Source: Kitasatospora cineracea (GTDB taxonomy: Bacteria > Actinomycetota > Actinomycetes > Streptomycetales > Streptomycetaceae). Taken from it: 64,000 nucleotides of DNA. Positions within the stretch are counted from its first letter, which is position 1, and every line of letters begins with the position of its first letter. The notes under the pieces are model-generated. The model saw nothing but the letters and a program-made list of their open reading frames with translations, was not told where the DNA came from and ran no database searches. Of the stretch, positions 1 to 8,320 are shown piece by piece. The stretch lies in assembly GCF_003751605.1 (NCBI RefSeq), contig NZ_RJVJ01000001.1, positions 2,356,001 through 2,420,000 of the forward strand. The letters run 5' to 3'. The position numbers were made by a program, and so were the translations under genes.

Positions 1-429
1 GACACCTCCGGCTTCGCCGACCCGGGCAAGGGCAAGCAGGCCGCCCAGGGCCAGCTCGACAAGGGCGCCGACGTCATCTACTCGGCGGCCGGCTCCTCCG
101 GCACCGGCGCGATCGAGGCCGTCTCCACCGCCGCCGGCGACAAGTGGGCCATCGGCGTCGACTCCGACCAAGCCAAGCAGCCGGCCCTGGAGAAGTACAA
201 GACCCACATCCTCACCTCGATGGTCAAGAACGTGGACACCGCGGTGTTCACCTACATCAAGTCGGCCAAGGACGGCAACGTGCTGACCGGCGTGAAGAAC
301 TTCGACCTCAAGGAGGGCGGCGTCTCGCTGTCCGTCACCGGCGGCTACATCGACGACCTCAAGGCGAAGCTCGACGCCGCCACCCAGCAGATCACCAGCG
401 GCCAGACCACGGTCCCGACCGCCCCGTAA
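1..429 (+). CDS. BMP-family nucleoside-binding lipoprotein of an ABC importer, C-terminal part
   Basis: The last 142 residues of a periplasmic-binding-type protein, cut by the window edge. The segment has the BMP/PnrA-like features G-ADVIYSAAGSSGTGAIEA, an AIGVDSDQ block and HILTSMVKNVDTAVF, which line the nucleoside pocket in this family. The N-terminus, which should carry a lipoprotein signal, is outside the window. An ATPase and two permeases follow in the same direction, and nucleoside-degrading enzymes come after them. It is therefore most likely the extracellular receptor that delivers purine or pyrimidine nucleosides to the importer. The substrate is inferred from context. Confidence 0.9.
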   Translation, partial: DTSGFADPGKGKQAAQGQLDKGADVIYSAAGSSGTGAIEAVSTAAGDKWAIGVDSDQAKQPALEKYKTHILTSMVKNVDTAVFTYIKSAKDGNVLTGVKNFDLKEGGVSLSVTGGYIDDLKAKLDAATQQITSGQTTVPTAP

Positions 430-513
430 GGACGGCAGCGGCCCGCCGCACCCCGCCCCCACCGGGCGGCGGACCGGCGGGCCCACCGGATCGCACGGCA
501 GGGGCCCGGACGG

Positions 514-2343
514 ATGCGCCCAGGCGCGCCCGCCCGGGCCCCTGCCGGTTCCGTCCCCACCGCCGCACCACGCCCCGGCCCCGCGGCGCGGCTCCTCCCG
601 GGTTTCCCCCTGAGCCCTCAGCGCGACGAAGCGCCCGACGACCAGCAGGAGATCGCCATCACCCCCTCCGACTCCGTCCCGACGGACGGCACCCCCCGCG
701 CGGGGACGGCGACACCTGCCGTCGAACTGCGCGGCATCACCAAGCGCTTCCCCGGCGTGGTGGCCAACCACGACATCGACATCACCGTGCAGCGGGGCAC
801 CGTCCACGCGCTGATGGGCGAGAACGGCGCGGGCAAGTCCACCCTGATGAAGATCCTCTACGGGATGCAGAAGCCGGACGAGGGCACCATCGCCATCGAC
901 GGCGAGCGGGTGGAGTTCTCCACCCCCGCGGACGCCATCGCACGCGGCATCGGGATGGTCCACCAGCACTTCATGCTGGCCGACAACTTCACCGTCTGGG
1001 AGAACATCGTCCTGGGCGGCGAGAGCCTGTACGGCATCGGCGCCAAGGCCAAGGCCCGGATCCGCGAGCTCTCCGACCAGTACGGCCTGGGCGTCAGGCC
1101 GGACGCGCTGGTCGAGGACCTGGGCGTGGCCGACCGGCAGCGCGTCGAGATCCTCAAGGTGCTCTACCGCGGCGCCCGGATCCTGATCCTGGACGAGCCG
1201 ACCGCGGTCCTCGTCCCGCAGGAGGTCGACGCGCTGTTCGACAACCTGCGCGAGCTCAAGGCCGAGGGCGTCACCGTCATCTTCATCTCGCACAAGCTGC
1301 ACGAGGTGCTCTCGGTGGCCGACGCGATCAGCGTGATCCGCCGCGGCACCACCGTCGGCGACGCCGACCCGCGCGAGGTGACCGCCCGCCAGCTCGCCGA
1401 GCTGATGGTCGGCGCCGAACTGCCCTCCCCGGAGAGCCGCGAGTCCACCGTCACCGACACCGAGATGCTCCGGGTCGAGGGCCTGCGGATCGCCAAGCCG
1501 GACGCCGAGGGCGTCGAGCGGATCGTCCTGGACGACGTCTCGCTGCGGATCCGCAAGGGCGAGATCCTCGGCATCGCCGGCGTCGAGGGCAACGGCCAGG
1601 CCGAACTGGTCGAGGCCATCATGGGCATGCTGCCGCTGGACGCCGGCACCGTCGTGCTGGACGGCGCCGACCTGACCCGCACCCTGACCCGGACCCGCCG
1701 CGAGGCCGGCATCGGCTACATCCCCGAGGACCGGCACCGGCACGGCCTGCTGCTGGAAGCCCCGCTGTGGGAGAACCGGATCCTCGGCCACGTCACCGAG
1801 CGGCCCAACTCCAAGGGCGTGCTGCTCGACCTGGTCGGCGCCCGCGCCGACACCCAGCGGATCGTCGAGGAGTACGACGTCCGCACCCCCGGCATCGAGG
1901 TCACCGCGGCCTCGCTGTCCGGCGGCAACCAGCAGAAGCTGATCATCGGCCGGGAGATGAGCCACTCCCCGAAGCTGCTGATCGCCGCCCACCCCACCCG
2001 CGGCGTGGACGTCGGCGCGCAGGCCCAGATCTGGGAGCAGATCCGCTCCGCCCAGCGCGACGGCCTCGCGGTGCTGCTGATCTCCGCCGACCTGGACGAG
2101 CTGATCGGCCTGTCCGACACCATCCGGGTGATCTACCGCGGCCGCCTGGTCGCCGACGCCGACCCGGCCACCGTCACCGCCGAGGACCTGGGCAGTGCGA
2201 TGACCGGCGCCGCCACCGGCCACATCGAGTCCGACCCGGAGGCCGTCGCCGAGGCGCAGGCCCTCGCGGCCGAGGCCACCGAGGCCGCCGCCGAGGCGAC
2301 CCCGCCCACCGACACCGCCGACGACGAGCAGGCGGGGGAGTAA
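514..2343 (+). CDS. nucleoside ABC importer ATPase (NupO/YufO type), two ABC domains
   Basis: Cytoplasmic ATPase with two fused nucleotide-binding domains, as in sugar/nucleoside importers. Domain 1 has Walker A GENGAGKST near residue 103 and Walker B ILILDEPT near 226, with a degenerate signature. Domain 2 has a degenerate Walker A (GVEGNGQAE) and an intact signature LSGGNQQK near residue 468; this asymmetry is normal for the family. About 40 Ala/Glu-rich residues trail at the C-terminus. The stop is 4 nt before the next permease. The start is uncertain: the only in-frame ATG is at 514 with a poor ribosome site. A clean AGGAG (647-651) is followed 6 nt later by ATC at 658, where homology-like sequence begins soon after. 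Confidence 0.92.
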   Translation: MRPGAPARAPAGSVPTAAPRPGPAARLLPGFPLSPQRDEAPDDQQEIAITPSDSVPTDGTPRAGTATPAVELRGITKRFPGVVANHDIDITVQRGTVHALMGENGAGKSTLMKILYGMQKPDEGTIAIDGERVEFSTPADAIARGIGMVHQHFMLADNFTVWENIVLGGESLYGIGAKAKARIRELSDQYGLGVRPDALVEDLGVADRQRVEILKVLYRGARILILDEPTAVLVPQEVDALFDNLRELKAEGVTVIFISHKLHEVLSVADAISVIRRGTTVGDADPREVTARQLAELMVGAELPSPESRESTVTDTEMLRVEGLRIAKPDAEGVERIVLDDVSLRIRKGEILGIAGVEGNGQAELVEAIMGMLPLDAGTVVLDGADLTRTLTRTRREAGIGYIPEDRHRHGLLLEAPLWENRILGHVTERPNSKGVLLDLVGARADTQRIVEEYDVRTPGIEVTAASLSGGNQQKLIIGREMSHSPKLLIAAHPTRGVDVGAQAQIWEQIRSAQRDGLAVLLISADLDELIGLSDTIRVIYRGRLVADADPATVTAEDLGSAMTGAATGHIESDPEAVAEAQALAAEATEAAAEATPPTDTADDEQAGE

Positions 2344-2347
2344 CCAC

Positions 2348-3514
2348 ATGACCAGTCCCAACCCCCCGGCCGCACCCGCGGCCAAGCGGTCGCTGCGCGA
2401 GCGCGTCGACCTGGAGCGGATCGGCCTCGCGCTGGCCGCCCCCGTGCTGGCGGTGCTGCTGTCGCTGATCATCGCCGGCACCCTGCTGGCGGTCTCCGGC
2501 CGCGACCCGTTCGACGCGTTCTCCATCATGTGGAACTACGGCACCGCGTCCGACGGCCAGGTCGCCACCCTGAACAAGGCCATCGTGTACTACCTGGCCG
2601 CGGCCGCCGCCGCGTTCGGGTTCCGGATGAACCTGTTCAACATCGGCATCGAGGGCCAGTACAAGCTGGCCATGCTGTTCGCCGCGTACGTCGGCAGCCA
2701 GATCGACCTGCCGGCCTTCGTGCAGATCCCGCTGCTGCTGGTGGTCGCCATGTGCGTCGGCGGCCTGTGGGCGTCGATCGCCGGCCTGCTGAAGGTCTAC
2801 CGGGGCGTCAGCGAGGTCATCTCGACCATCATGCTGAACGCCATCGCCGTCGCGCTGATCGGCGTGCTGCTGGTGCCGGGCGTGCTCGCGCCGAAGACCA
2901 GCGGGACCACCAACTCGATCCAGACCGGCAAGATCTCCGAGTCCAGCCGGTTCTTCTCGTTCGAGACCCAGGGCGGCACCCTGTGGGGCTTCCTGGTGAT
3001 CGCGGTGCTGGTCGGCGTGGTCTTCCACTTCACCCTGAACCGCACCCGGTTCGGCTTCGACCTGCGCGCCACCGGCCGCTCGGAGAGCGCCGCGGGCGCC
3101 TCCGGCGTCAACGTCAAGCGCATGGTGATCACCTCGATCGTGGTCTCCGGCGCGCTGGCCGGCCTGGTCGGCCTGCCCGAACTCATGCAGAACACCCCGT
3201 ACTTCGGGCAGAACGTGCAGAGCGGCCTCGGCTTCATCGGCATCTCGGTGGCGCTGCTCGGCCGCAACACCCCGATCGGCATCGCGTTCTCGGCGCTGCT
3301 GTTCGCCTTCCTGGACGCCTCCGGCGCCCAGCTGCCCACCCGGGGCGACTACCCGGCCGAGATCATCCCGGTGATCCAGGGCACCATCGTCATCTGCGTC
3401 GTCGTGGCCTACGAACTGGTGCGCCGCTACGGCCTCAAGCGCCAGCAGCAGAAGGTCGGCGCCGAGCTCGCCGCGCAGGCTGCCGCGGCCGCCCAGAAGG
3501 AGGTCGCGGCATGA
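2348..3514 (+). CDS. nucleoside ABC importer permease 1 (NupP/YufP type)
   Basis: A 388-residue inner-membrane permease of the BPD_transp_2 family with about eight to ten hydrophobic segments. It has the family pattern FNIGIEGQYKLAM near residue 97 and GLGFIGISVALLGRN near 292. A cytoplasmic Lys/Arg-rich N-terminus precedes the first helix, and a charged Ala/Gln-rich tail ends the protein. It begins 4 nt after the ATPase stop, and its TGA overlaps the ATG of the second permease (ATGA). With permease 2 it would form the heterodimeric channel for the nucleosides captured by the BMP lipoprotein. Confidence 0.93.
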   Translation: MTSPNPPAAPAAKRSLRERVDLERIGLALAAPVLAVLLSLIIAGTLLAVSGRDPFDAFSIMWNYGTASDGQVATLNKAIVYYLAAAAAAFGFRMNLFNIGIEGQYKLAMLFAAYVGSQIDLPAFVQIPLLLVVAMCVGGLWASIAGLLKVYRGVSEVISTIMLNAIAVALIGVLLVPGVLAPKTSGTTNSIQTGKISESSRFFSFETQGGTLWGFLVIAVLVGVVFHFTLNRTRFGFDLRATGRSESAAGASGVNVKRMVITSIVVSGALAGLVGLPELMQNTPYFGQNVQSGLGFIGISVALLGRNTPIGIAFSALLFAFLDASGAQLPTRGDYPAEIIPVIQGTIVICVVVAYELVRRYGLKRQQQKVGAELAAQAAAAAQKEVAA

Positions 3515-4776
3515 GCACCGCAGTCGCCGACAAGCCCAAGACGCCGGCCGCCCCCGCGAAGCGGGCCAAGCTCACCTGGCCGGTGGTGCTGCTGCTGATC
3601 GCGCTCGCCCTGGTGCTGTTCGCCGCCGTCGGCGCCGCCACCGGCAACCACGGCCTGACCTCCTCCGGCCAGATCACCGCCGCGCTGGCCTCCGCCGTCC
3701 CGATCGCCATGGCCGGCCTCGGCGGCCTCTGGGCGGAGCGCGCGGGCGTGGTCAACATCGGCCTCGAAGGCATGATGGTGGCCGGCACCTTCTGCGGCGC
3801 CTGGGGCGGCTTCCTGGTCAACCCGTGGGTCGGCCTGCTGGCCGGCATGGCGGGCGGCGCGCTCGGCGGCCTGCTGCACGCGCTGGTCACCGTCACCTTC
3901 GGCGTCGACCACATCGTCTCCGGCGTCGGCATCAACCTGCTGATCCCCGGCATCTGCGCCTACGTCAACCGGATCTACTACAAGGACTACGTGAACGACG
4001 GCGCCGGCGCGAACCAGTCGCCGCCCGCCGACGCGCTGCCCACCTTCACCTTCCCCGGCCTCTCCGGCTGGCTGGACGGCATCGAGCAGCACCACTGGTT
4101 CCTGGTCTCCGACGTGGCGGGCATCGTCCGCGGCCTGGTCACCGACCTGTCGGTGGTCACCCTGATCGCCGCCGCGCTGCTGGTCGCCAGCTACTTCCTG
4201 CTCTGGCGCACCGTGTTCGGCCTGCGGCTGCGCTCCTGCGGCGAGAACCCGACCGCCGCCGAGTCGCTGGGCGTCAACGTCTACAAGTACAAGTACCTCG
4301 CGGTGGTCGCCTCCGGCGCCTTCGCGGGCCTCGGCGGCGCCTACCTGTCGCTGGTCGCCGCGCACTTCTACCGGGACGGCCAGACCCAGGGCCGCGGCTT
4401 CATCGGCCTGGCCGCGATGATCTTCGGCAACTGGATGCCGGGCGGCCTGGCCGCCGGCGCGGGCCTGTTCGGCTTCACCGACAGCCTCCAGCTGCGCGAC
4501 GCCGACTCGGTGCACGTGCTGCTGCTGGTGGTCGCCATCGCCATGGCGCTGCTCGCGCTCTGGCAGTTCTACCGCCGCAAGCTCACCGCCGGCGTGATCA
4601 GCCTGGTCGTCGCGGGCGGCACCGCCACCTGGTACGCCTGCACCGACCAGGTGCAGCGCCCGCTGATCGTCGCCACCCCGTACGTCATCACCCTGGTGGT
4701 GCTCGCGCTGGCCTCGCAGCGGCTGCGGATGCCCAAGGCCGACGGCCAGGTCTACCGCAAGGGGCAGGCCAAGTGA
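3511..4776 (+). CDS. nucleoside ABC importer permease 2 (NupQ/YufQ type)
   Basis: A 421-residue permease of the same family as its upstream neighbour. VVNIGLEGMMVAGTF near residue 80 and GRGFIGLAAMIFGNW near 293 are the conserved blocks. I place the start at ATG 3511, which overlaps the previous stop and follows AAGGAGG at 3498-3504. An extended loop of about 40 residues (near 155-190) sits between helices. The C-terminus adds three further hydrophobic stretches, making it longer than the usual ~310 residues. Its TGA overlaps the GTG of cdd (GTGA), which ties transport directly to deamination of the imported nucleoside. Confidence 0.92.
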   Translation: MSTAVADKPKTPAAPAKRAKLTWPVVLLLIALALVLFAAVGAATGNHGLTSSGQITAALASAVPIAMAGLGGLWAERAGVVNIGLEGMMVAGTFCGAWGGFLVNPWVGLLAGMAGGALGGLLHALVTVTFGVDHIVSGVGINLLIPGICAYVNRIYYKDYVNDGAGANQSPPADALPTFTFPGLSGWLDGIEQHHWFLVSDVAGIVRGLVTDLSVVTLIAAALLVASYFLLWRTVFGLRLRSCGENPTAAESLGVNVYKYKYLAVVASGAFAGLGGAYLSLVAAHFYRDGQTQGRGFIGLAAMIFGNWMPGGLAAGAGLFGFTDSLQLRDADSVHVLLLVVAIAMALLALWQFYRRKLTAGVISLVVAGGTATWYACTDQVQRPLIVATPYVITLVVLALASQRLRMPKADGQVYRKGQAK

Positions 4777-5174
4777 CGGCCGTCGAGGTCGGGGACGTCG
4801 ACTGGGAGGCGCTGCGGGAGGCCGCCCGGGCCGCGATGCGGCACGCGTACGCGCCCTACAGCAAGTACCCGGTCGGGGCCGCGGCCCTGGTCGAGGACGG
4901 CCGCACGGTGGTCGGCTGCAACGTGGAGAACGCCTCCTACGGCCTCGGCCTGTGCGCCGAGTGCGGGCTGGTCTCCGCGCTGCACGCCTCCGGCGGCGGC
5001 CGGCTGGTCGCCTTCACCTGCGTGGACGGCGGCGGCGAGCTGCTGATGCCGTGCGGGCGCTGCCGCCAGCTGCTGTACGAGCACGGCGGGCCCGAGCTGC
5101 TGGTCGAACTGCCCTCCGGGGTGCGGCCGATGAGCGAGGTGCTGCCGGACGCGTTCGGGCCGGACAAGTTGTAG
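4773..5174 (+). CDS. cdd: cytidine deaminase
   Basis: A 133-residue cytosolic zinc enzyme that converts cytidine and deoxycytidine to uridine and deoxyuridine. It has the homotetrameric-type motifs: CNVENASYGLGLCAE with the zinc Cys and catalytic Glu, and PCGRCRQ with the other two zinc Cys residues. The length matches the family. The GTG start at 4773 overlaps the permease stop, so it is almost certainly co-translated with the importer. Uridine from this reaction can be salvaged by the uridine kinase at 17.2 kb or cleaved by phosphorylases such as DeoA. Confidence 0.96.
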   Translation: MTAVEVGDVDWEALREAARAAMRHAYAPYSKYPVGAAALVEDGRTVVGCNVENASYGLGLCAECGLVSALHASGGGRLVAFTCVDGGGELLMPCGRCRQLLYEHGGPELLVELPSGVRPMSEVLPDAFGPDKL

Positions 5175-5186
5175 CTGTTTGCGCGG

Positions 5187-5198
5187 TTACGCGCGTAG
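5187..5198. promoter_or_regulatory. nucleoside-regulon operator upstream of deoA (TTACGCGCGTAG)
   Basis: A 12-bp near-perfect palindrome with core TACGCGCGTA at 5188-5197. The same element, as CTACGCGCGTAG, occurs before add, deoC and the purine nucleoside phosphorylase gene. Here it lies 13 bp after the cdd stop and 72 bp before deoA. Its right half overlaps the left arm of a long hairpin. The binding protein is not known from the sequence. Confidence 0.7.
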
Positions 5199-5232
5199 AG
5201 TGTCGCGGGGGACATCCCGCGGCACTCTACGC
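5193..5232. terminator. 17-bp hairpin between cdd and deoA (terminator or attenuator)
   Basis: Left arm 5193-5209 pairs with right arm 5216-5232 over 17 positions, with one G-T wobble and a 6-nt loop (GGACAT). No T-run follows, which is usual for actinomycete terminators. Because it starts inside the operator and lies within the deoA leader, it could end importer-cdd transcription, attenuate deoA, or stabilise an mRNA end. Confidence 0.6.
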
Positions 5233-5270
5233 ATTTCACCTCTTACGGCCACCTCTTCTGGAGCACGTGT

Positions 5271-6548
5271 ATGGACGCCATCTCCGTCATCCGGGCCAAG
5301 CGCGACCGGGGCGAACTGACCGACCCCCAGATCGACTGGGTCATCGACGCCTACACCCGCGGCGAGGTCGCCGACGAGCAGATGTCCGCCCTGGCCATGG
5401 CCATCCTGCTGAACGGCATGACGGCCCGCGAGATCAGCCGCTGGACCGACGCCATGATCCGCTCCGGCGAGCGGATGGACTTCTCCTCGCTCGGCGTCCC
5501 CACCGCCGACAAGCACTCCACCGGCGGCGTCGGCGACAAGATCACCCTCCCGCTCGCCCCGCTGGTCGCCGCCTGCGGCGCCGCCGTCCCCCAGCTCTCC
5601 GGCCGCGGCCTCGGCCACACCGGCGGCACCCTCGACAAGCTCGAGTCCATCCCCGGCTGGCGCGCCCTGCTCTCCAACGAGGAGATGCTCGACGTGCTGC
5701 GCGGCTGCGGCGCCGTCATCTGCGCCGCCGGCGACGGGCTCGCCCCCGCCGACAAGAAGCTCTACGCCCTGCGCGACGTCACCGGCACCGTCGAGGCCAT
5801 CCCGCTGATCGCCTCCTCGATCATGTCCAAGAAGATCGCCGAAGGCACCGGCGCCCTCGTCCTGGACGTCAAGGTCGGCTCCGGCGCCTTCATGAAGAAC
5901 CTCGACGACGCCCGCGAACTCGCCCGCACCATGGTCGGGTTGGGCCGCTCGGCCGGCGTCGCCACGGTCGCCCTGCTCACCGACATGTCCACCCCGCTCG
6001 GGCTCACCGCCGGCAACGCGCTCGAAGTCCGCGAGTCGGTCGAGGTGCTGGCCGGCGGCGGCCCCGCCGACGTCGTCGAACTCACCCTCGCCCTCGCCCG
6101 CGAGATGCTCGCCGCCGCGGGCGTCCACGGCAAGGACCCCGCCGACGCCCTGCGCGACGGCACCGCCATGGACCACTGGCGCCGCATGATCACCGCCCAG
6201 GGCGGCGACCCCGACGCCCCCCTCCCGGTCGCCCGCGAGACCCACGTCGTCCCCGCCCCCGCCACCGGCGTCCTCACCGCCCTCGACGCCTACGCCGTCG
6301 GCGTCGCCGCCTGGCGCCTCGGCGCCGGCCGCGCCCGCAAGGAGGACCCGGTCCAGGCCGGCGCCGGCGTCGAACTCCACGCCAAGCCGGGGGACCCGGT
6401 GACCGCCGGCCAGCCCCTGCTCACCCTGCACACCGACACCCCCGAGCGCTTCGACTACGCCCTGGAGGCCCTGGAGGGCGCCGTCACCGTCGCCCCGGCG
6501 GGCACCGTCTTCACCCCGGCCCCGATCGTGCTGGACCGGATCGGCTAG
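5271..6548 (+). CDS. deoA: thymidine phosphorylase
   Basis: A 425-residue cytosolic pyrimidine nucleoside phosphorylase that splits thymidine or deoxyuridine with phosphate into base and 2-deoxyribose-1-phosphate. The family signature and phosphate/substrate site KHSTGGVGDK lies near residue 81, followed by SGRGLGHTGGTLDKLES near 119, SSIMSKK near 183 and a C-terminal alpha/beta domain. Length is typical. GGAG at 5260-5263 serves as ribosome site. Its sugar product feeds the phosphosugar mutase at 27.9 kb and DeoC at 20.5 kb. Confidence 0.96.
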   Translation: MDAISVIRAKRDRGELTDPQIDWVIDAYTRGEVADEQMSALAMAILLNGMTAREISRWTDAMIRSGERMDFSSLGVPTADKHSTGGVGDKITLPLAPLVAACGAAVPQLSGRGLGHTGGTLDKLESIPGWRALLSNEEMLDVLRGCGAVICAAGDGLAPADKKLYALRDVTGTVEAIPLIASSIMSKKIAEGTGALVLDVKVGSGAFMKNLDDARELARTMVGLGRSAGVATVALLTDMSTPLGLTAGNALEVRESVEVLAGGGPADVVELTLALAREMLAAAGVHGKDPADALRDGTAMDHWRRMITAQGGDPDAPLPVARETHVVPAPATGVLTALDAYAVGVAAWRLGAGRARKEDPVQAGAGVELHAKPGDPVTAGQPLLTLHTDTPERFDYALEALEGAVTVAPAGTVFTPAPIVLDRIG

Positions 6549-6567
6549 CCGTGCGCCCGGCGTCCTG

Positions 6568-6988
6568 CTACGCGGAGCAGGTGCGCAGGACGCCGGTGCC
6601 CGGGCGGGGGTCGACCAGGAGGCGGAGCGGGGTGCCCGTGGCCGCGTGGTCGCGGGCCTTGTCCCGGTCGCCGGTAGCCGGTCGCCGGGCTGTGCGGGGC
6701 GACGACCTCGACGGCGACTCGACGGCGAGGAGGGGACGGGAGGCCGAGGCCGGGGCGGCGCAGCAGGCTCGGGTGCGGGGCCTGCAGGGGATGGCCCGGG
6801 ACTGCCCGTTCGGGCGCCGCGAGCCGGGCGGCCGGTCGGCGGCGGAGCAGTTCCACGGTGGCGCCGTGCCGCGGGCCCGGGGCGAGCGCGAGGTGGACCG
6901 TGCCGCCGGCGGTCTCCGGAGCCCGCGGGTCCGCCACCGCGGGCACCGGATCGGCCGTCGCCCGCGGCGCCCGGTACTCGTCGGTCAT
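6568..6988 (-). pseudogene. degenerate Uma2-family (PD-(D/E)XK) nuclease-like gene with a frameshift
   Basis: Reading down from ATG 6988 gives MTDEYRAPRA and then, around residues 95-110, AVEVVAPHSPATGYR, the core strand of Uma2 (DUF820) proteins with its catalytic Glu. The matching continuation DKARDHAATGTPLRLLVDP is one frame away, and the join lies at about 6670, consistent with one extra base. In the shifted frame the protein ends at TAG 6568-6570. The usual PD motif before the core appears as PG, so a catalytic Asp also seems lost. The ATG overlaps the stop of the MFS gene (ATGA), implying it was once co-translated. A sequencing error is the alternative to real decay. Confidence 0.6.
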
Positions 6989-8256
6989 GCCCGGACGGCA
7001 GCGCCCTCGGCGCGGCGGGTCGCGTGCGCGCGGCGGGTGGCGTACAGGGTGACGCCGGCCGCGCAGGCCATGGCGGTGAGGGCGACGGCGGTGGTGCCGG
7101 ACCAGCCGGTGGAGTGGTAGGCGTCGGCGCCGAGGGTGCCGCCGAGGCTGTTGCCCAGGTAGTAGGCGATCAGGTAGAGGGCGGAGGCCTGGGCGCGGCC
7201 GGTGGCGGCGGTGCGGCCGACGGCGGAGGAGGCGGTGGCGTGGCCGGCGAAGAAGCCGGCGGTGATCAGGACCAGGCCGAGGACCGCGCAGAGCAGGGAG
7301 CCGGCGAGGGAGAGCAGCAGGCCGGCGGTGGTGGTGCCGATCGCCAGGTAGAGGGTGCCGCGGCGGCCGCAGCGGGCGGTCAGCCGGCCCGCGGAGGCGG
7401 AGGACGCGGTGCCGACCAGGTAGACCACGAAGATCGAGGCGGCCACCGACTCCGGGAGGTGGAAGGGCGCGGCGGTCAGCCGGTAGCCGACCGTGTTGTA
7501 GACCGCGCCGAACACGGCCATGAACAGCATCCCCAGCGCGTACAGCCGCAGCAGCAGCGGGTTGCGCAGGTGCGCGGTGACGGTGGCGGCCAGGGCCCGG
7601 GCGTCGACGGGGGCGCGGCGGAAGTGCCGGGCGCGGGGGACCAGGGCGCGGAAGGCGAGCGCGGCGAGCAGCGCCAGGGCGGCCGAGACCGCCAGCCCCC
7701 AGCGCCAGCCCCAGGCGGCCGCGGCCCAGCCGGAGACCAGCCGGCCGCCCATCCCGCCGATCGAGTTGCCCGCCACGTACAGCCCCATCGCGGAGGCCAG
7801 CGCCGACGGGTGCACCTCTTCGGCGAGGTAGGCCATCGCGGTGGCGGGCAGACCGGCCAGGGCCGCGCCCTGCACCGCGCGCAGCACCACCAGGGTGGTG
7901 AGGTCCGGGGCGAACGGCAGGGCCACGGCGAGCAGCGCGGCGGCCAGGGTGGAGGCCGTCATCACGGCGGTGCGCCCGTAGCGGTCGGACAGGGCGCTGG
8001 CCGGGAGCAGGGCGAGGGCGAGTCCGAGGGTGGAGGCGGAGGCCGTCCAGCTGGCCTGACCGGGTGTCAGGCCGAGGTCGGCGGAGAGGATCGGCAGCAG
8101 GCCCTGGGTCGAGTACAGCAGGACGAAGGTGGCCACTCCCGCCGCGAACAGGGCGAGGTTGGCGCGGCGGAAGTCCCGGCTGCCGGGGCGCAGGCGCAGG
8201 TCGGCGGGGGTGCGGGTGGGGGCGGGCGCGGACGCCTCGGTACTGGCGGGCTGCAT
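6985..8256 (-). CDS. MFS efflux transporter, 12-TM
   Basis: A 423-residue major facilitator protein with a hydrophilic N-terminus of about 30 residues and roughly 12 hydrophobic segments. The first block reads LLYSTQGLLPILSADLGL. The inter-helix motif A is LSDRYGRTAVM near residue 90. This resembles the YnfM/Bcr drug- or sugar-efflux branch, but the substrate cannot be read from sequence. I chose ATG 8256 because it lies just inside the divergent promoter. It diverges from a LysR regulator with a consensus LysR box between them, so induction by that regulator is likely. An Uma2 remnant follows. Confidence 0.85.
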   Translation of the reverse strand: MQPASTEASAPAPTRTPADLRLRPGSRDFRRANLALFAAGVATFVLLYSTQGLLPILSADLGLTPGQASWTASASTLGLALALLPASALSDRYGRTAVMTASTLAAALLAVALPFAPDLTTLVVLRAVQGAALAGLPATAMAYLAEEVHPSALASAMGLYVAGNSIGGMGGRLVSGWAAAAWGWRWGLAVSAALALLAALAFRALVPRARHFRRAPVDARALAATVTAHLRNPLLLRLYALGMLFMAVFGAVYNTVGYRLTAAPFHLPESVAASIFVVYLVGTASSASAGRLTARCGRRGTLYLAIGTTTAGLLLSLAGSLLCAVLGLVLITAGFFAGHATASSAVGRTAATGRAQASALYLIAYYLGNSLGGTLGADAYHSTGWSGTTAVALTAMACAAGVTLYATRRAHATRRAEGAAVRA

Positions 8257-8284
8257 GGTGTCGACGCTAGGCCCGGGCCGCTTG

Positions 8285-8299
8285 ATGCGTCCAATGCAT
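8285..8299. promoter_or_regulatory. LysR-type box between MFS and LysR genes
   Basis: ATGC-N7-GCAT, a perfect interrupted palindrome that fits the T-N11-A rule of LysR regulators (T8286 to A8298). It sits in the 64-bp divergent intergenic region. Further GCAT half-sites at 8311-8314 and 8326-8329 may give the extended binding seen in this family. Confidence 0.6.
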
Positions 8300-8320
8300 G
8301 AATGGGGGAGCATTGATGCC

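Noticed and set aside
144..2351. Very long open frames parallel or antisense to real genes (for example 144-2351, 2530-4776 before 3511, 12837-15179, 28288-29649, 55930-57972)
   Set aside because: They are Arg/Pro/Gly/Ala-biased translations of GC-rich shadow frames overlapping genes with clear motifs; none has a family motif of its own.
6549..8256. A defence or toxin module (Uma2-like nuclease plus exporter)
   Set aside because: The nuclease-like gene is frameshifted and no antitoxin or defence partner is present.
6646..8301. Rightward 551-codon frame opposite the MFS gene
   Set aside because: Gly/Gln/Arg-rich shadow of a gene with twelve predicted helices and a clear promoter.
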